From Adiantum capillus-veneris (lineage: Eukaryota; Streptophyta; Polypodiopsida; Polypodiales; Pteridaceae), in the NCBI GenBank assembly GCA_014529385.2, contig CM043968.1, positions 30,951,513 through 31,015,512 of the forward strand: DNA of 64,000 bases, given 5' to 3'. The notes under the pieces are model-generated. The model did not search any database. It was not told the origin of the DNA and worked only from the letters and a program-made list of their open reading frames with translations. Both the position numbers and the translations under genes were made by a program. This document shows, piece after piece, positions 1 through 10,440 of the stretch; position 1 is the first letter of the stretch; each line of letters begins with the position of its first letter.

Positions 1-1721
1 TCCACCATCGTCAGTGCATAAGCATTTAAGCTTCTTGCCACTCTGATTCTCCACAAGTGTCACAAACGTTTTGAAAACACTAAACGCTTCATCCTTGTGC
101 TTGAGAAAGTAAACCCATACTTTCCTCGAGTAATCATCTATAAATGTCATAAAGTAAGAAGCTCCCCCTAGAGATAGGTTAGGCATAGGTCCACACAAAT
201 CACTATGAACAAGTGCCAACTGTGTATCTCTTCTACTGCTTCTATGCTTATGTGGCTGCTGTGTTTGCTTACCATACAGACAATGTTCACAGAATTCAAA
301 ATCATGAAATGAAAAGCCAGGCAAATAACCAGAACGAGACAAGATTTCCATTCCCTTCTTAGACATATGTCCTAACCGGCTATGCCACAAAGAAACGTTC
401 GGCTGCTCGGTTACATTGATTACATTTTTAGAGACATTTGACACATAAATCATGTAAATTCCTCCAGACTTTACTCCATGTGCTACTGTCATAGAACCCT
501 TGGATATCTTCCACATGTTCTGTCCAAAAGTGGTGACGTAGCCAGCATCATCAAGTAAACCTGTGCTGATCAAGCTCTTTGTAATTGCGGGAACATGTCT
601 CACATTCTTCAGCGTGAAAGAAGAGCCATTCTGAAACTTCAATTGAACATCTCCAACACCTAAGATCTCACATGTCTGCCCATTGCCTAGCCGAACATGA
701 TCTTTAGTGGTCACATAAGAGGTAAACCACTCCTTGTTTGGAGACACATGAAGTGATGCCCCTGAGTCTATAATCCAGTCACTCAGTGCATTTCCATCAG
801 ATGCTGTAAGAAGAGCTGAGTCCATTGTATTCTTCAAGAAGTAGATGTCTCCTGACACTAGACTGTCATCCTCTGCAACAGTGTTTGTCACATTTATTTC
901 TTGGATCTTCACTGAGGACTTGTTCTTCTCACCATGGTCTTCAGCTTTCTCTTTGCCTTTTTCTGCTTTCCATTCTCTGCAGTCTCTTTTCATGTGACCC
1001 TTCTTGCCACAATGGTAGCATTCTATGTCACTCTTGCCTTTAGCACTGCAGGACTTGCTACGAGACTGATTTCTCTTTCCACCTTTGTACTTTTCTTTGG
1101 TCCTTCCCCTGACAACTAAGGCTGTTCCTTTGCCTTTGTCCATTGTCTTTCTATTGGTTTCTTCAGTAAGCAGACTTCCTTCTACACCTGCTATGTTCAA
1201 ACCATCTGGAGGTGCAGAATTACTCAAAGCTGTGTGAAAAGTGTCCCAACTTTCCGGCAATGTGATCGACAGGAACATAGCTCTAACAGGTTCATCAAAC
1301 TTGACACCTTGAGCTGACAACTGACTATAGATTGTGTTGAATTCATTCAGATGATTGGACATAGGTGTCCCTTCTTTCATCTTCAAGTCAACAAGCTTCT
1401 TAAGCCAGTATACCTGTGAAGCTGCACTCTGCTTCTCATAAAGATCACTCAGCTTTAACCATGCTTGATAAGCCGACATCTCGTCTGCTACATTGAAGTA
1501 AAAGCTTTCTGCCAAAGTCAGCATAATGGTAGAAAGTGCCAATTCATCCATTTCGCTCCATTCATCTTCGTCCATATCTTCTGGTTTTATCCCCTTGAGC
1601 TTTATAGGTTTTATCTGCTTCTTTTGTACCAACACGTGCCAAATCTGCTTCTTCCACAATGGGAATTGGTTCCATCCAGCTTCTTGATATTGTAAAGAGC
1701 AGTGTCCTGTGATCCAGCCAT
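1..1721 (-). pseudogene. Copia-1 gag-pol (Gag, CCHC knuckle, protease, start of integrase), one frameshift
   Basis: The start is the ATG at 1721-1719 (MAGSQDTALYNIKK). A one-base loss near 1660 moves the reading into the frame that then stays open to the left edge. In minus-strand order: a UBN2/Gag-like domain (to about 1140); a basic linker; a CCHC knuckle at about 1020-979 (C-x2-C-x4-H-x4-C, CYHCGKKGHMKRDC); the retropepsin motif DSGAS with its Asp codon at 768-766; the pre-integrase HHCC region (LWHSRLGHMS at about 385-360, CEHCLYGK at about 285-262); and the integrase core with its first Asp in VHSDLCGP near 207. The next Asp motif (TDDGG) is cut by the edge. Apart from the frameshift no stop is seen in about 550 codons, so decay is light. 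Whether the frameshift is a genuine mutation or a base-calling error cannot be told here. Confidence 0.93.
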
Positions 1722-2804
1722 AGCTACGCTTCACAGTAGTTTACTTTTCTGGGAAAAATTCGGCAGAGTTTCCCCTGTAAACTGACCTCTGAACCAATAT
1801 CAACCTATCAAATGAACCAAGAAAGCTTCAGATTCTGCAAAAATTTTGGCAGAGTCTCCTTTGTAAAATGGCTCTGGTGTACTAAAAACAGACCAAAAAA
1901 TAGCTCAAAAAACACTGTCTCTTTGACACTGTAAGCTGTGGGTAAACATGTCCTGCACCTGTACTGTCTCTGACTGTCTTGTCACTGTCCTGTAAGCATA
2001 GACTGCGACAATGCCTCAACGGCAGTAAATCAAAGATGCAATCCCAACTTTCTAACTCACAGTCAATACATCCTAGCTGCCTATCTAAGGGTGCTCGAGG
2101 GATCGCTCCAAGACCTGTATCACCGAAAGGATCTCAACATTCGAGAATCCCCCAGCTCAATAAAACCTCACTCGACCCTCAACAAAGGCTGCAGTAAATC
2201 TGACAGTACATAGACTTCCCACAAAGTCATACATCCACAAATTTCCCACTGTATGTTGTAACCGCTGCGGCGGTTGTTTGCTGCATGACTCACAGCCAGC
2301 AAACCCTCAACAGACATGCATCATCTCTGACAATACATCCCATGTGGAAGTACCTGCAATGTCAGGATGAAATCTGGAATATCAAGCAGCAAACGCAAGC
2401 TACCTGATGAACTAGTGGATGTCGCCTACAGTCTGTGTGTAGATGCGCCCATGTCGTATGTGACAGGCCTCCAAGAACTGTGAGCCGTCCTTCGATGTGT
2501 AGACAGCCACAAATCAACACTCTGGGAGTGTCGATATCCTCAACACCTGCAGTCGTAGGCCGAAAACCCCAAATTTGCAGAGTCGGATCTGCACCCGTCG
2601 AGACCACGTAGTCGAAAATGGCCTGCGCATACCTTTGTCGAAGCCGAACGGTGGCCGAGATGACCTCTGAATGAAATTCTGAGAACACCGAGCCCTTCGG
2701 GCTCACCCACAAGATTTGGGGCCGTGTCTTCGCCTGTCGAATTTCACTCCAATCTGAGCTGGTGACTCTAGCCTCCTGCAGTGCTGCCCTGAGCCTCGAT
2801 CTGA
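1722..2804 (-). other. Untranslated leader of Copia-1, about 1.08 kb
   Basis: No domain is recognisable between the PBS and the Gag start. A 116-codon open frame on the minus strand (2362-2712) shows no familiar motif and is probably chance. Two diverged copies of a block of roughly 45 bp, with the shared text GGCAGAGT(C/T)(C/T)CC(C/T), occur near 1750 and 1845. The leader is long for a copia element. Confidence 0.6.
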
Positions 2805-2816
2805 GCTCTGATACCA
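2805..2816 (-). other. Primer-binding site of Copia-1 (initiator Met-tRNA type)
   Basis: The minus strand reads TGGTATCAGAGC, the usual plant copia primer site complementary to the 3' end of initiator tRNA-Met. It lies immediately inside the LTR and fixes the LTR end and the orientation. Confidence 0.92.
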
Positions 2817-2818
2817 GT

Positions 2819-3072
2819 TGAAGGAGTACGAGCGGAAGTGCGACGCGAGAGAGAGTGCGAGAAGAAGAGCACGACGATATGGTGAACTCGCTCTATTGTA
2901 ATGTGTAGAGCATAGTGAGTTCTTATTAGGTTTTTACAAAAGAATATGTGTACATACCTGGCGGCCCGCCCACTTACCTGGGCGACCACATTGGGCTTTA
3001 TACCCCAACAATACCAAGAATCTTGGGTAATCGTTTTGAATATTCCAAACTTTGGGTAGTTTAATTCCAACA
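2819..3072 (-). repeat. 5' LTR of Copia-1 (254 bp)
   Basis: On the minus strand it starts TGTTGGAATTAAAC at 3072 and ends CTCCTTCA at 2819, giving TG...CA ends. It ends two bases before the primer-binding site. A TATAAAG motif lies near 3000 on the minus strand and would serve as the promoter. The short length is normal for copia LTRs. The partner LTR is outside the window. Confidence 0.85.
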
Positions 3073-3660
3073 CACAAGACATACTTGACTTAATTGAGAG
3101 AAAATCGAGCTATGGAGAGATAATCAAAAGATAAACAAACTATAATCGTGAGATAAACAACTATAATTGGGTTTAATTGAGAAAATTAAAGAAACAAACA
3201 GCTTATTTTAAGGTGATAGAGAGATATACGGGCTTAATTGAGAGAGATTATCGACTTAATTGAGATATAACTAGATTTTATGGATTAATTAAGAGATATA
3301 GTCAGCTAAATTAAGAGCAAATGAGAGATAATTGGGTTTAATTGAAAGATAGAGAGATAATCGACTTCATTGAGTGAGATAATCGGGTATAATTGAGGGA
3401 TAAAAGGACTTAAATGATAGAAATATGAGGATAAACGGCTTAATCAAGACAAAAATTAGGAATGGAGGCTTAATTGCGAGAGGTAACCGGCTTTGATGGT
3501 AATTATGAGAGATAACCAGCTTTGGAGACTTGATTCAGAGCATTATTGAGATTAGCATCGCTTGGTGAAGGTGTGTGAGAGAGAGAGTTTTGATAATCTA
3601 TCAAGGCTTACTTTAGAGCAAGAGAGAGAGAGAGCTATTAAATATGGCTTAATTAATGAT
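3073..3660. repeat. Degenerate tandem repeat, unit resembling TTAATTGAGAGATAATCG
   Basis: Between the Copia-1 LTR and the Gypsy-A1 LTR the text repeats variants of TTAATTGAGAGATAATCGGC and GGCTTAATTGAGAGATAA with irregular spacing of about 20-40 bp, decaying toward 3600, where short (GA)n runs appear. No coding potential is visible. It could be an old minisatellite or the remains of a repeat-rich LTR or leader. Confidence 0.75.
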
Positions 3661-3669
3661 CAAGCTAAG

Positions 3670-4624
3670 TGTTAGTTGCTCAGCTAACAAAGCCAAAAAA
3701 AGAGAATCAAAGAAACACCATTCTCATTTTTTATCCCAATTGATTGTTCTAAAACCCTCTGTATTAATGAGAAATCCCGAAGCCGTTGTAATATTGTTGA
3801 TTGCCAATGAATGTAAAGGGGCCGAGGGCTTCCAAATTTGTAGCTTTATGCAGTTCTTAAGCCTTCTCGTTGAGCCCAATTAGCTAGGAATCAATTCTTA
3901 AACTGTGGCTAAGGTATAAAAGCCAATTTTTGTAACTATTGACCTAAGTTTTTGGATAATGAAAGTGAGCATACGCTGCAGAAGCTTACAGTGAGTCTAT
4001 TGTTTTCTTCAATCCTTCGTGTCTCTCTCGTACACTGTTGCATTGTTGTTCCGAGCATACCAATGCGTTCATAGGTGAAAGGTCTTCCATTTAACGTAAG
4101 ATTCTCGCGATGAAAATGTATTTTTAGTCGTGTCTGTCTACGAGCTGTTTTTGCTCCCTATGCACAATACATGCACCAAAACTGGCTTTTGACCTTCGGA
4201 ATAGATAGAGCACATCTAGAGGAAGCCATATAGTTCTTCGGACGTCAAAACCAACTGACCTAAAATAGGTTGTTTATCTTATGTGCGATTTTTTCCAAGT
4301 GTTAGAAATGACATTTGAGCATATGAGAGTGTTACGGATACTTTGCTCATGCTACGCATTAAGTTTCACTGCTTTCAAAGTCTTGTAGCTACACAAATTT
4401 GTCCAGATAAGCTTGAGATAAGGAAAGTAGCTTTTGATGTCTGACACACATTTGACACCGAGTTAGGTAGAAACCACTTAGACTTGGGTTTTCCGAGAGA
4501 TTAGCTATCTCTTGTAGGCTCCATGCATTAATCGGGTCAACTACATCCCATGAATTGACATTTTTATGTATGTGGTTCTTGCTTTGCTAGCATCGATGTG
4601 GTGAGGCTTGGCAGTTGCCAGACA
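3670..4624 (+). repeat. 5' LTR of Gypsy-A1 (955 bp)
   Basis: It begins TGTTAG at 3670 and ends GCCAGACA at 4624, four bases before the PBS. It is clearly related to 39978-40940: both start with a TGTTAG...CAGCTAACAAA-like block (CTAGCTAAC in the second), have TATA text (TATAAAA at 3915-3921), share a stretch with TTTGGATAATGAA and a GTAGGTGAAA/ATAGGTGAAA block, and have similar lengths. That independent match fixes the limits. Confidence 0.8.
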
Positions 4625-4627
4625 TTT

Positions 4628-4646
4628 TGGCATCGTTGTCAAGGAC
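4628..4646 (+). other. Primer-binding site of Gypsy-A1 (Asp-tRNA type, degenerate)
   Basis: TGGCATCGTTGTCAAGGAC resembles the TGGCGCCGTTGCCGGGGA-type site used by plant Tat/Athila-like elements and complementary to tRNA-Asp. Several substitutions fit C-to-T decay. It lies just inside the LTR. Confidence 0.7.
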
Positions 4647-4984
4647 GAGGCAATTGAGACTAGAGAAAAACCCAAAGCATTCACTTGAATTTCCATTACT
4701 TCCTTGAGTTTTTGTTGGAGTAACACATTTTTTGACTTTATCACGACTGAGAGGTGCTTGAGAGTAGAGATACTTGGTAAGGACCTCGAGAGCTTTAGTT
4801 GGTAGGATGGAGTAGGTAGAGGGCCTTTGAGACGAGCTAGTGGTCGATAAGGGCATCACCTAAGTAGAGAGTAGGGATTTCAGACTGAAGGTTGAACTTT
4901 TCACTTTCTGTATTGTTTTTTCATGTTCAGTAGGAGTAGAGTAAGTAGAAAACCATCAGGATTGCATCTGATTTGAGGTGCACT

Positions 4985-5745
4985 AAGAACACCATAAAAA
5001 TTGTCAGATCTATCTTAGGCGCGCCTAACATAGATAGGGGGTTTTTGAGACTGACATTGGAAAACTGAACTTACAGGGTGGTAGACCAACTTGAGTAGAC
5101 TACTTCCTTTGATTTTGAAAACATTTGGATCACTAAAAGACCTAGTCAAGCCCAAAATTGAAAAAAAACGCAAATTTTAGAGAAAATTAACAAGGAAAAG
5201 TCAAATGTGGCTAAAACTTGAAACCAAGGTGTGGATAAATCCTAAAACTTATTGGAAAATCAATATGTGACGTAAAAATTGAAAAATGTCAAAATCTAGT
5301 AGAAATTTATCTTACACGCATCGAAGATAGAAGTCTCTCCAAAGAGGGTATTTTGCCAAATTTTCAACTCACGGGGTTTATTTAGACCATAATACATCTC
5401 CTGAGAAATTTGTGCAAGTAAAAACATCAAGAAAATTGGAAACCCTTACTACGGGATCAAAACGGGTGACAAAACACTAGTAAATTGTCCAAACTTTGTG
5501 AAACTTATTGTACAAGCTTGAAAACACAAGTAGAAACCAACCCAAGTCATATTGGTCAAAAATGTGCTAAAATAGGGAAGATTTATCTTAGGCACCTCGA
5601 AGATAAATCTCTCACCTGGAAGTTTATTTTGTGAAATTGAGACCATGCAAATCTTTGTTAAACTGTGGGGACCCCTTCCATGTGATAGAAATTGAAATTA
5701 CCTCCACAAATAGGTGCAACTATCTTAGGCGCGTCTAAGATAACC
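4985..5745 (+). repeat. Palindrome array in the Gypsy-A1 leader (four dyads)
   Basis: Dyads centre near 5021, 5318, 5594 and 5731, spaced about 297, 276 and 137 bp. The first has a perfect 14-bp core TTAGGCGCGCCTAA (5015-5028). The second is decayed (ATCTT...AAGAT, 5309-5328). The third has 9-bp arms ATTTATCTT/AAGATAAAT (5581-5608). The fourth is 22 bp with one mismatch, core CTTAGGCGCGTCTAAG (5721-5742). Flanks of the units are only loosely similar. The array sits between PBS and pol, in the same place as the larger array of Gypsy-A2, and a block reading about TCAGTAGGAGTAG...AAGTA just upstream is shared by both elements. Confidence 0.8.
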
Positions 5746-6267
5746 AGAGAAAAATTTCATAGCTGGGGCATATTGGGTGTATACATTGCTTGGAAAAAGG
5801 GATTGTAGATATTTTGTGACTTCAAATTGACAACTATGGAATCACATACAGGTTTGAAGTATTGGTGTGCAGGAAATTACGACTTTGCAGAAAAGGATGA
5901 GACAAGGAGAGGAAGCATTGTATCTGAAACCAAGGACAGCTTTCCAAGTTTAAAGTATCTGCTCAACTAAGTTGGGTGAGCCCGATATGAACTTAAGGTT
6001 TGGAGAGTTTTGGGAAACTTGGGTACCAGGTCCTTCGAGGAGAATAGGAGTAGAGCATCCATGGAAGAGAGTGTAAACCAAGGGAGAACTTTAGAAACTA
6101 TTGCGGAAGAAGGGTCCAACACCTATACCAACTCAAGCTCCAAGATGTCTTCCTTTTCAACTCAATCGGGAGGTGGGACCTCTCTCAAGTTCAAGCATAT
6201 CTTGACATTCTTCAAAACCAACAAGTATGAGGCCTAGATTTACCTGGATCCTAACGAGGAGTTTGTA
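5746..6267 (+). other. Gypsy-A1 interval between leader array and pol, no Gag recognised
   Basis: A 75-codon open frame (6010-6237) rich in Ser, Thr and Glu is present but shows no Gag, knuckle or protease motif. The interval is too short for a full Gag. Either Gag was deleted or this copy never had one here. Confidence 0.5.
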
Positions 6268-7296
6268 GTGAAGATAGATGACCATACCGTGGAGTTTGAA
6301 GAAGAGGTTAGGGAAAACAAACAAGACAACTTCTATGTGGACGGGGTGCAATATCTCAAGATACATGATCCTAATTTAGTAGATAAATGGGGATTGGAGG
6401 TTGATACCCTAATTCCTAATAAGGTTGTGAAAGAAGGACCTCATGTGCTCAAATTAAAAGGATATGACTTGATAGATACCAAACCTTTGAAACGCATACC
6501 TAGGCTTGGAGTCTATTGTTAGCATACTATCCCTATGAGAGATGATGCTAAGCCTAGCAGACAAAGACCATATACCTATAACGAGACATTTGCCAAGAAA
6601 ATCAAAGAAGAGATTGATAAATTCAAAGAGGCCGAGTTCATCTATGAAATCGAGCACACAAATTGGGTATCACCAATTGTTGTGGTGCCTAGAAAGTACG
6701 ACAAACTTAGCGTGTGTGTGAATCTCAAGAAGGTGAACGCCGCCAGTATACGTGATAACTATCCTCTTCCCATCATAGATCATGTGCTAGGATTAGAGTT
6801 GGCAAAGAGGTTTATAGCTTTTTTGGATGGCTTCTCAGGTTACAACCATTTGACTATAGATCTTAAAAATCAACATAAAACGGCCTTCACCACAGAATGG
6901 GGAATTTTTGCTTATCGAGTCGTGCCTTTTGGTTTGACCAATGCACCAGCAACATTTCAAAGACTAATGAGCCATGCTTTTAAGGAATATCTACGAAATT
7001 TCCTGGAAGTATACATGGATGATCTTTGTGTGCACTCCACAAAACGAGAGCGTTGCTTTGAAAATCTAAGATGTGTCTTTGAGCAATGTCGTCTATATAG
7101 GATTTGTTTAAATCGTGAAAATTTCAATTTTAAGGTTAGACAAGGCAAATCCTTGGACATATTGAACGGTATAGCCACAGACATGGAAAATGTGGCAGTG
7201 ATTGCCAAAATGGCTAGACCAACATCAATCAAAGAACTTCAAGAATTTATGGGACATTGTGGTAATACCATAGATTTATCAACATGTATGCAGTAA
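6268..7296 (+). pseudogene. Gypsy-A1 reverse transcriptase (and pre-RT segment)
   Basis: An 84-codon acidic pre-RT segment (6268-6522) ends in a TAG, and the RT frame resumes at 6535 for 253 codons. The RT shows the gypsy motif run: VSPIVVVPRK, an FRKLN-like VNLKKVNAASIRDNYPLP, FLDGFSGYNH, AFTTEWGIFAYRVVPFGL, TNAPATFQRLM and the catalytic Y-M-D-D at about 7012-7023 (instead of the common Y-L-D-D). It ends at a frame break near 7290 inside the thumb/connection region (IKELQEFMGHC). The frame is well kept for an old copy. A closely related, more damaged RT lies at 56310-56936. Confidence 0.92.
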
Positions 7297-7851
7297 TCGC
7301 TAAACCCATTTATAGCCTCATCACACTGATTTTAAGTGGACAAATAAATGTGAGGATCATTCCAAAAGCTTAAACAAGCTTTAACCATACACCAATACTG
7401 AAAGCTCCAGATTGGACTAAAGTGTTCCATGTTCATGTGGATGCTTCAAGCTTTGCTATTGGATGCATGTTAGCTCAGCCAGGAGAAGGAACAACGGATT
7501 TTCCTATCTCTTATGCCACTCGACAACTAAACTAGCAGAAAGAATAACATGACAATTGAGAGAGAAGGCCTTGGTATGGTGTATGCAGTCAAGAAATTTT
7601 GACACTACTTGTTAGCTAACAAGTTTGTCTTTTTCGTCGAACATCAAGCCTTACTCTTGGTGAACAAACTATGCAATATAGGAAGGATAGTGAGATGGTT
7701 CATCATCTTACTTGAATTTGACTATACAATTGTAATTAAAAAGGGTACCATGCACCAAAGAGCAGATCATTTGTCAAGACTCACCACAAGAGAAGCACCC
7801 AAAGGAGTAGACGATGTTTTGCAGGATGCATATATGTTCTTGTGGAAATGA
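7297..7851 (+). pseudogene. Gypsy-A1 RNase H
   Basis: Fragments of the gypsy-type RNase H are readable across frame breaks and stops: FHVHVDASSFAIG near 7427-7465 (the Asp is the first catalytic residue), an EREGLGMVYAVKKF block near 7559-7600, HYLLANKFVFF at 7602-7634, and the terminal RADHLSR motif near 7761-7782. Stops occur between these blocks, so it cannot be expressed as one protein. Confidence 0.85.
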
Positions 7852-9570
7852 TTCCAAGATGGTCGGAAGATCTTGTATATGTAATGACCACAGGTTAAGT
7901 ACATTCCCAAATACCAATCCCTAGTACACCACGATTGATTGAGCAATCCGTCCTATATCAATTGTTGGCTAAAAGGTTATATCGCAAAAACAAGGATTGA
8001 ATCCTGCTTTTGTGCATTAAACTTGAGAAGCAAAAAACCTACTTGAGTCAAGCTCATACTATAGTAGTAGGTCTGAATTTTTCACAAGATTGAACCTTAT
8101 GATGGTTGACTTGGTTGGGAGTTTACTCGCCTACCATGAAGAGAGATGTTCATCATTACATGAATGTTTGCTCTCAATGTAAAGAAAGAGCCACCATACC
8201 CCATGCCACATTATTTCAGATTTTAGTGACACCACATTGGAAAAGGTACTTGGTAGAATATCTAAGTAAGAGAATATTCCTAGAAGACATGAGTAAATGG
8301 AGAACAAGGGCAATAGAGATTGAAGCCGCTAACTATATAATGATTGGGAATTAGCTCTATCGACGAGGGAAAAACCAACAACTTAGATTGTGTGCCAACG
8401 AAGAGGGGTATCTTCCTATCTTGGAGCAAGCACATGCCGGTCTAGAAGGAGGCCACTTCTCTCATGAAAGCACCACCAAAGCTATATTGATGGCATGCAT
8501 TTGGTGGCCAACTTTGTTTGGTGATGCAAAAGAATTTGTTCGACAATGTGATTCACAAGCAAAAATGCCAATAAGAATCGATAGTACGCCACTGCGACCT
8601 ATAATGGAAGCATGCGGATTTGCTAAGTGGGGAATTGACTTTGTGGGTTTGATACAATTACCGGCATACAAAACTCAGGTACAATCTATTATTATGGCCT
8701 CTAATTACTTGACCAAATGAACTGAGTAACCAGCCATTATAAAAAATGACGCTAGAACAACTGCTACATTCCTGTAAAAATGCATATTCACTAGGTACAG
8801 ACTTCCTATTGAGCTTGTAAAGTGATCGTGGATCACATTTTCTCAATGAGGTCATGCAACACTTGAATGAGTTCATGGTAATCCATAACAAATCTACACC
8901 CTATCATCCTCAAGCCAATGGTCAAGTAGAACATACAAATAAGATCTTAACTTTGGTACTGACCAAAATTGTAAGTTCAGGGAGAACGGATTGGGAGATG
9001 CATCTTTATTCTGCCTTGTGGGCTTATCAAGTTTCATTCAAAACTGCTTTGAACACGACCTTTTTAATTTGGTATATTGATTGAATGCAATATTGCCAAT
9101 GGAGTTCTTATTATCCACTCTTAGAGTTGTACGCGAGTTGGAATGGAATGGGCATGAGTTGTCAGAATGACTCGAGGACTTAGAACGACTAGATGAAGAA
9201 CGACTAATAGCCATTGCCCATATATATGCAGAGATACAAAACAAAAATAGTTTTTTGACTCACATTTGTTGACTAAAGTTTTCAAACCAGGGTATTTGGT
9301 TCTAGCTCACTCCTTGAGACAACATATACCCAAGTTCAAGAAAAAAAGGACATGGCCCTTTTGTCATTGAAAATGTTTCACCAAGTGGTGCAGTCAGACT
9401 AGCCACCTTAGATGGGGAAATCATGGAAAATTGGATTAGTGGATGTTGACTCCGCAAATACAACCTTCCCTTGACCAATAACCTTTTGCAAAAAATGCAT
9501 GCAGCAAAGGAAAGAAAGATTAAACCACAATAGGTAATTGACAAATCCCTTGAGGAAGAGTGCATCCGTG
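7852..9570 (+). pseudogene. Gypsy-A1 integrase with duplicated linker and HHCC-finger module
   Basis: Two successive copies of a linker plus zinc-finger module precede the core. Module 1 (about 7830-8200) ends in GVYSPTMKRDVHHYM...CSQC. Module 2 (about 8215-8575) reads RYLVEYLSKRIF...LRLCANEEGYL...QAHAGLEGGHFS...WWPTLF...C-D-x-Q. The core follows: WGIDFVGLIQLP near 8629-8664, HPQANGQVEHTNK near 8905-8945, and LYSALWAYQVSFKTALNTT. The C-terminal part (9285-9520) has KPGYLVLAHSL, PFVIENVSPSGAVRLATLDG and LRKYNLPL, without a chromodomain. Several stops and frameshifts interrupt it. The same two-module layout occurs in the copy at 62970-63690. Confidence 0.88.
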
Positions 9571-10115
9571 TTCTAAAGAGAAAAGCCGTAAGACAACCGA
9601 TTCCTCAAGTTATACCACTCAATACTCTCCAAATTTAACCCCTAGTAGAGGATGAGTTCAAGATTGATGACAAGTGGATGGATGTTCTTGATATGCAAAC
9701 CATCGTGAATCTCAAAGAGGAGTATAAAGTCAGGGCTTTAGTAGATACAGGAGCCAAAGTCAATGCAAGCAGCTATTACACTTATTGCAAAGCAACTACT
9801 CAACCACTCAAGAATTATCGAATGACTGTCAAGGGCTGTAACAAAAAATTCACTTCAACTCTAGGAAAAATCAACTTGAATGTTATGGTTCGTGGGTTCT
9901 CTTACCCGCATACTTTCATATGCATAGTGGATGAACATATGAATGAAGACCTACTATTAGGAGTTCCTTGGATGCGAACCTTCAAAGAAATCCAAGATTG
10001 GGATGCCAAAATTCTACAACTTACACTTAAAGGAGGACAACTAAAGGTATCATTTGCATACAATAAAGAAAGAAGCATGAGTCATCGAACACACCTACAA
10101 TTGCTGCTTCTGTAA
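9571..10115 (+). pseudogene. Gypsy-A1 retropepsin-like protease located downstream of integrase
   Basis: The open frame 9678-10115 carries a retropepsin signature: RALVDTGAKVNAS with the catalytic Asp codon at 9744-9746, then PHTFICIVDEHM and the C-terminal LLLGVPWMRTF (the ILG-type motif). The same frame is traceable back without a shift to PFVIENVSPSG of the integrase C-terminus (9361), broken only by in-frame TGA, TAG and TAA codons. In gypsy elements the protease normally lies before RT, as it does in the related segment at 55380-55700, whose text differs from this one. The two explanations are an altered domain order or fusion with a protease fragment from another element. Confidence 0.75.
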
Positions 10116-10440
10116 AGACTTCTTCTCACCATACTATCATGCAGGGAACTAGGCAAATATGGATACCTAAAAGTCATCTTATCAATCAACCTCGACAGAT
10201 CTGGGTGCCTAAAAACCTGTTACACGCTACCAACGAGCCTAAGGTGGACCCATCATACCTAATCATCAACGAAAGCCACAGTTACCAAAGATGAAGTGGG
10301 TATGGCAACCAAAGTAGGAATATACACCTAAGATAGAAATGCCAACCGCACAAAGCAGACAAGTCAAAGTACGGCCAAGAAAAATGACATATCAATGGGT
10401 GCTAAAGACTCCACCGAAACCAAAGTGAGTACTAATGGGT
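10116..10440 (+). pseudogene. Gypsy-A1 tail with Trp-x-Pro-Lys repeats
   Basis: In the frame beginning with the AGG at 10151 the text reads RQIWIPK, then PRQIWVPK. After a frame change come KWVWQPK and YQWVLKTPPKPK. The motifs are spaced irregularly over about 260 bp and continue downstream of the protease-like domain after a one-base frame change near 10075. Function is unknown. I know of similar Trp-x-Pro-Lys text near the Gag-protease boundary of some copia elements, which keeps a foreign origin open. Confidence 0.55.

Larger units (their letters stand above)
1..3072 (-). mobile_element. Copia-1: Ty1/copia LTR retrotransposon, 5' part, truncated by window edge
   Basis: Read on the minus strand this is LTR (2819-3072), primer-binding site (2805-2816), a roughly 1.1 kb leader, then gag, protease and the start of integrase, running off the left edge. 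RT, RNase H and the 3' LTR must lie outside the window, so no target-site duplication can be checked. Domain order Gag-PR-IN with integrase before RT is diagnostic of Ty1/copia. The Gag and integrase resemble the Tnt1/Tork-like branch, by general appearance only. Confidence 0.93.

Noticed and set aside
2362..2712. 116-codon minus-strand frame in the Copia-1 leader
   Set aside because: No domain, precedes Gag in the untranslated leader; kept only as part of the leader description.
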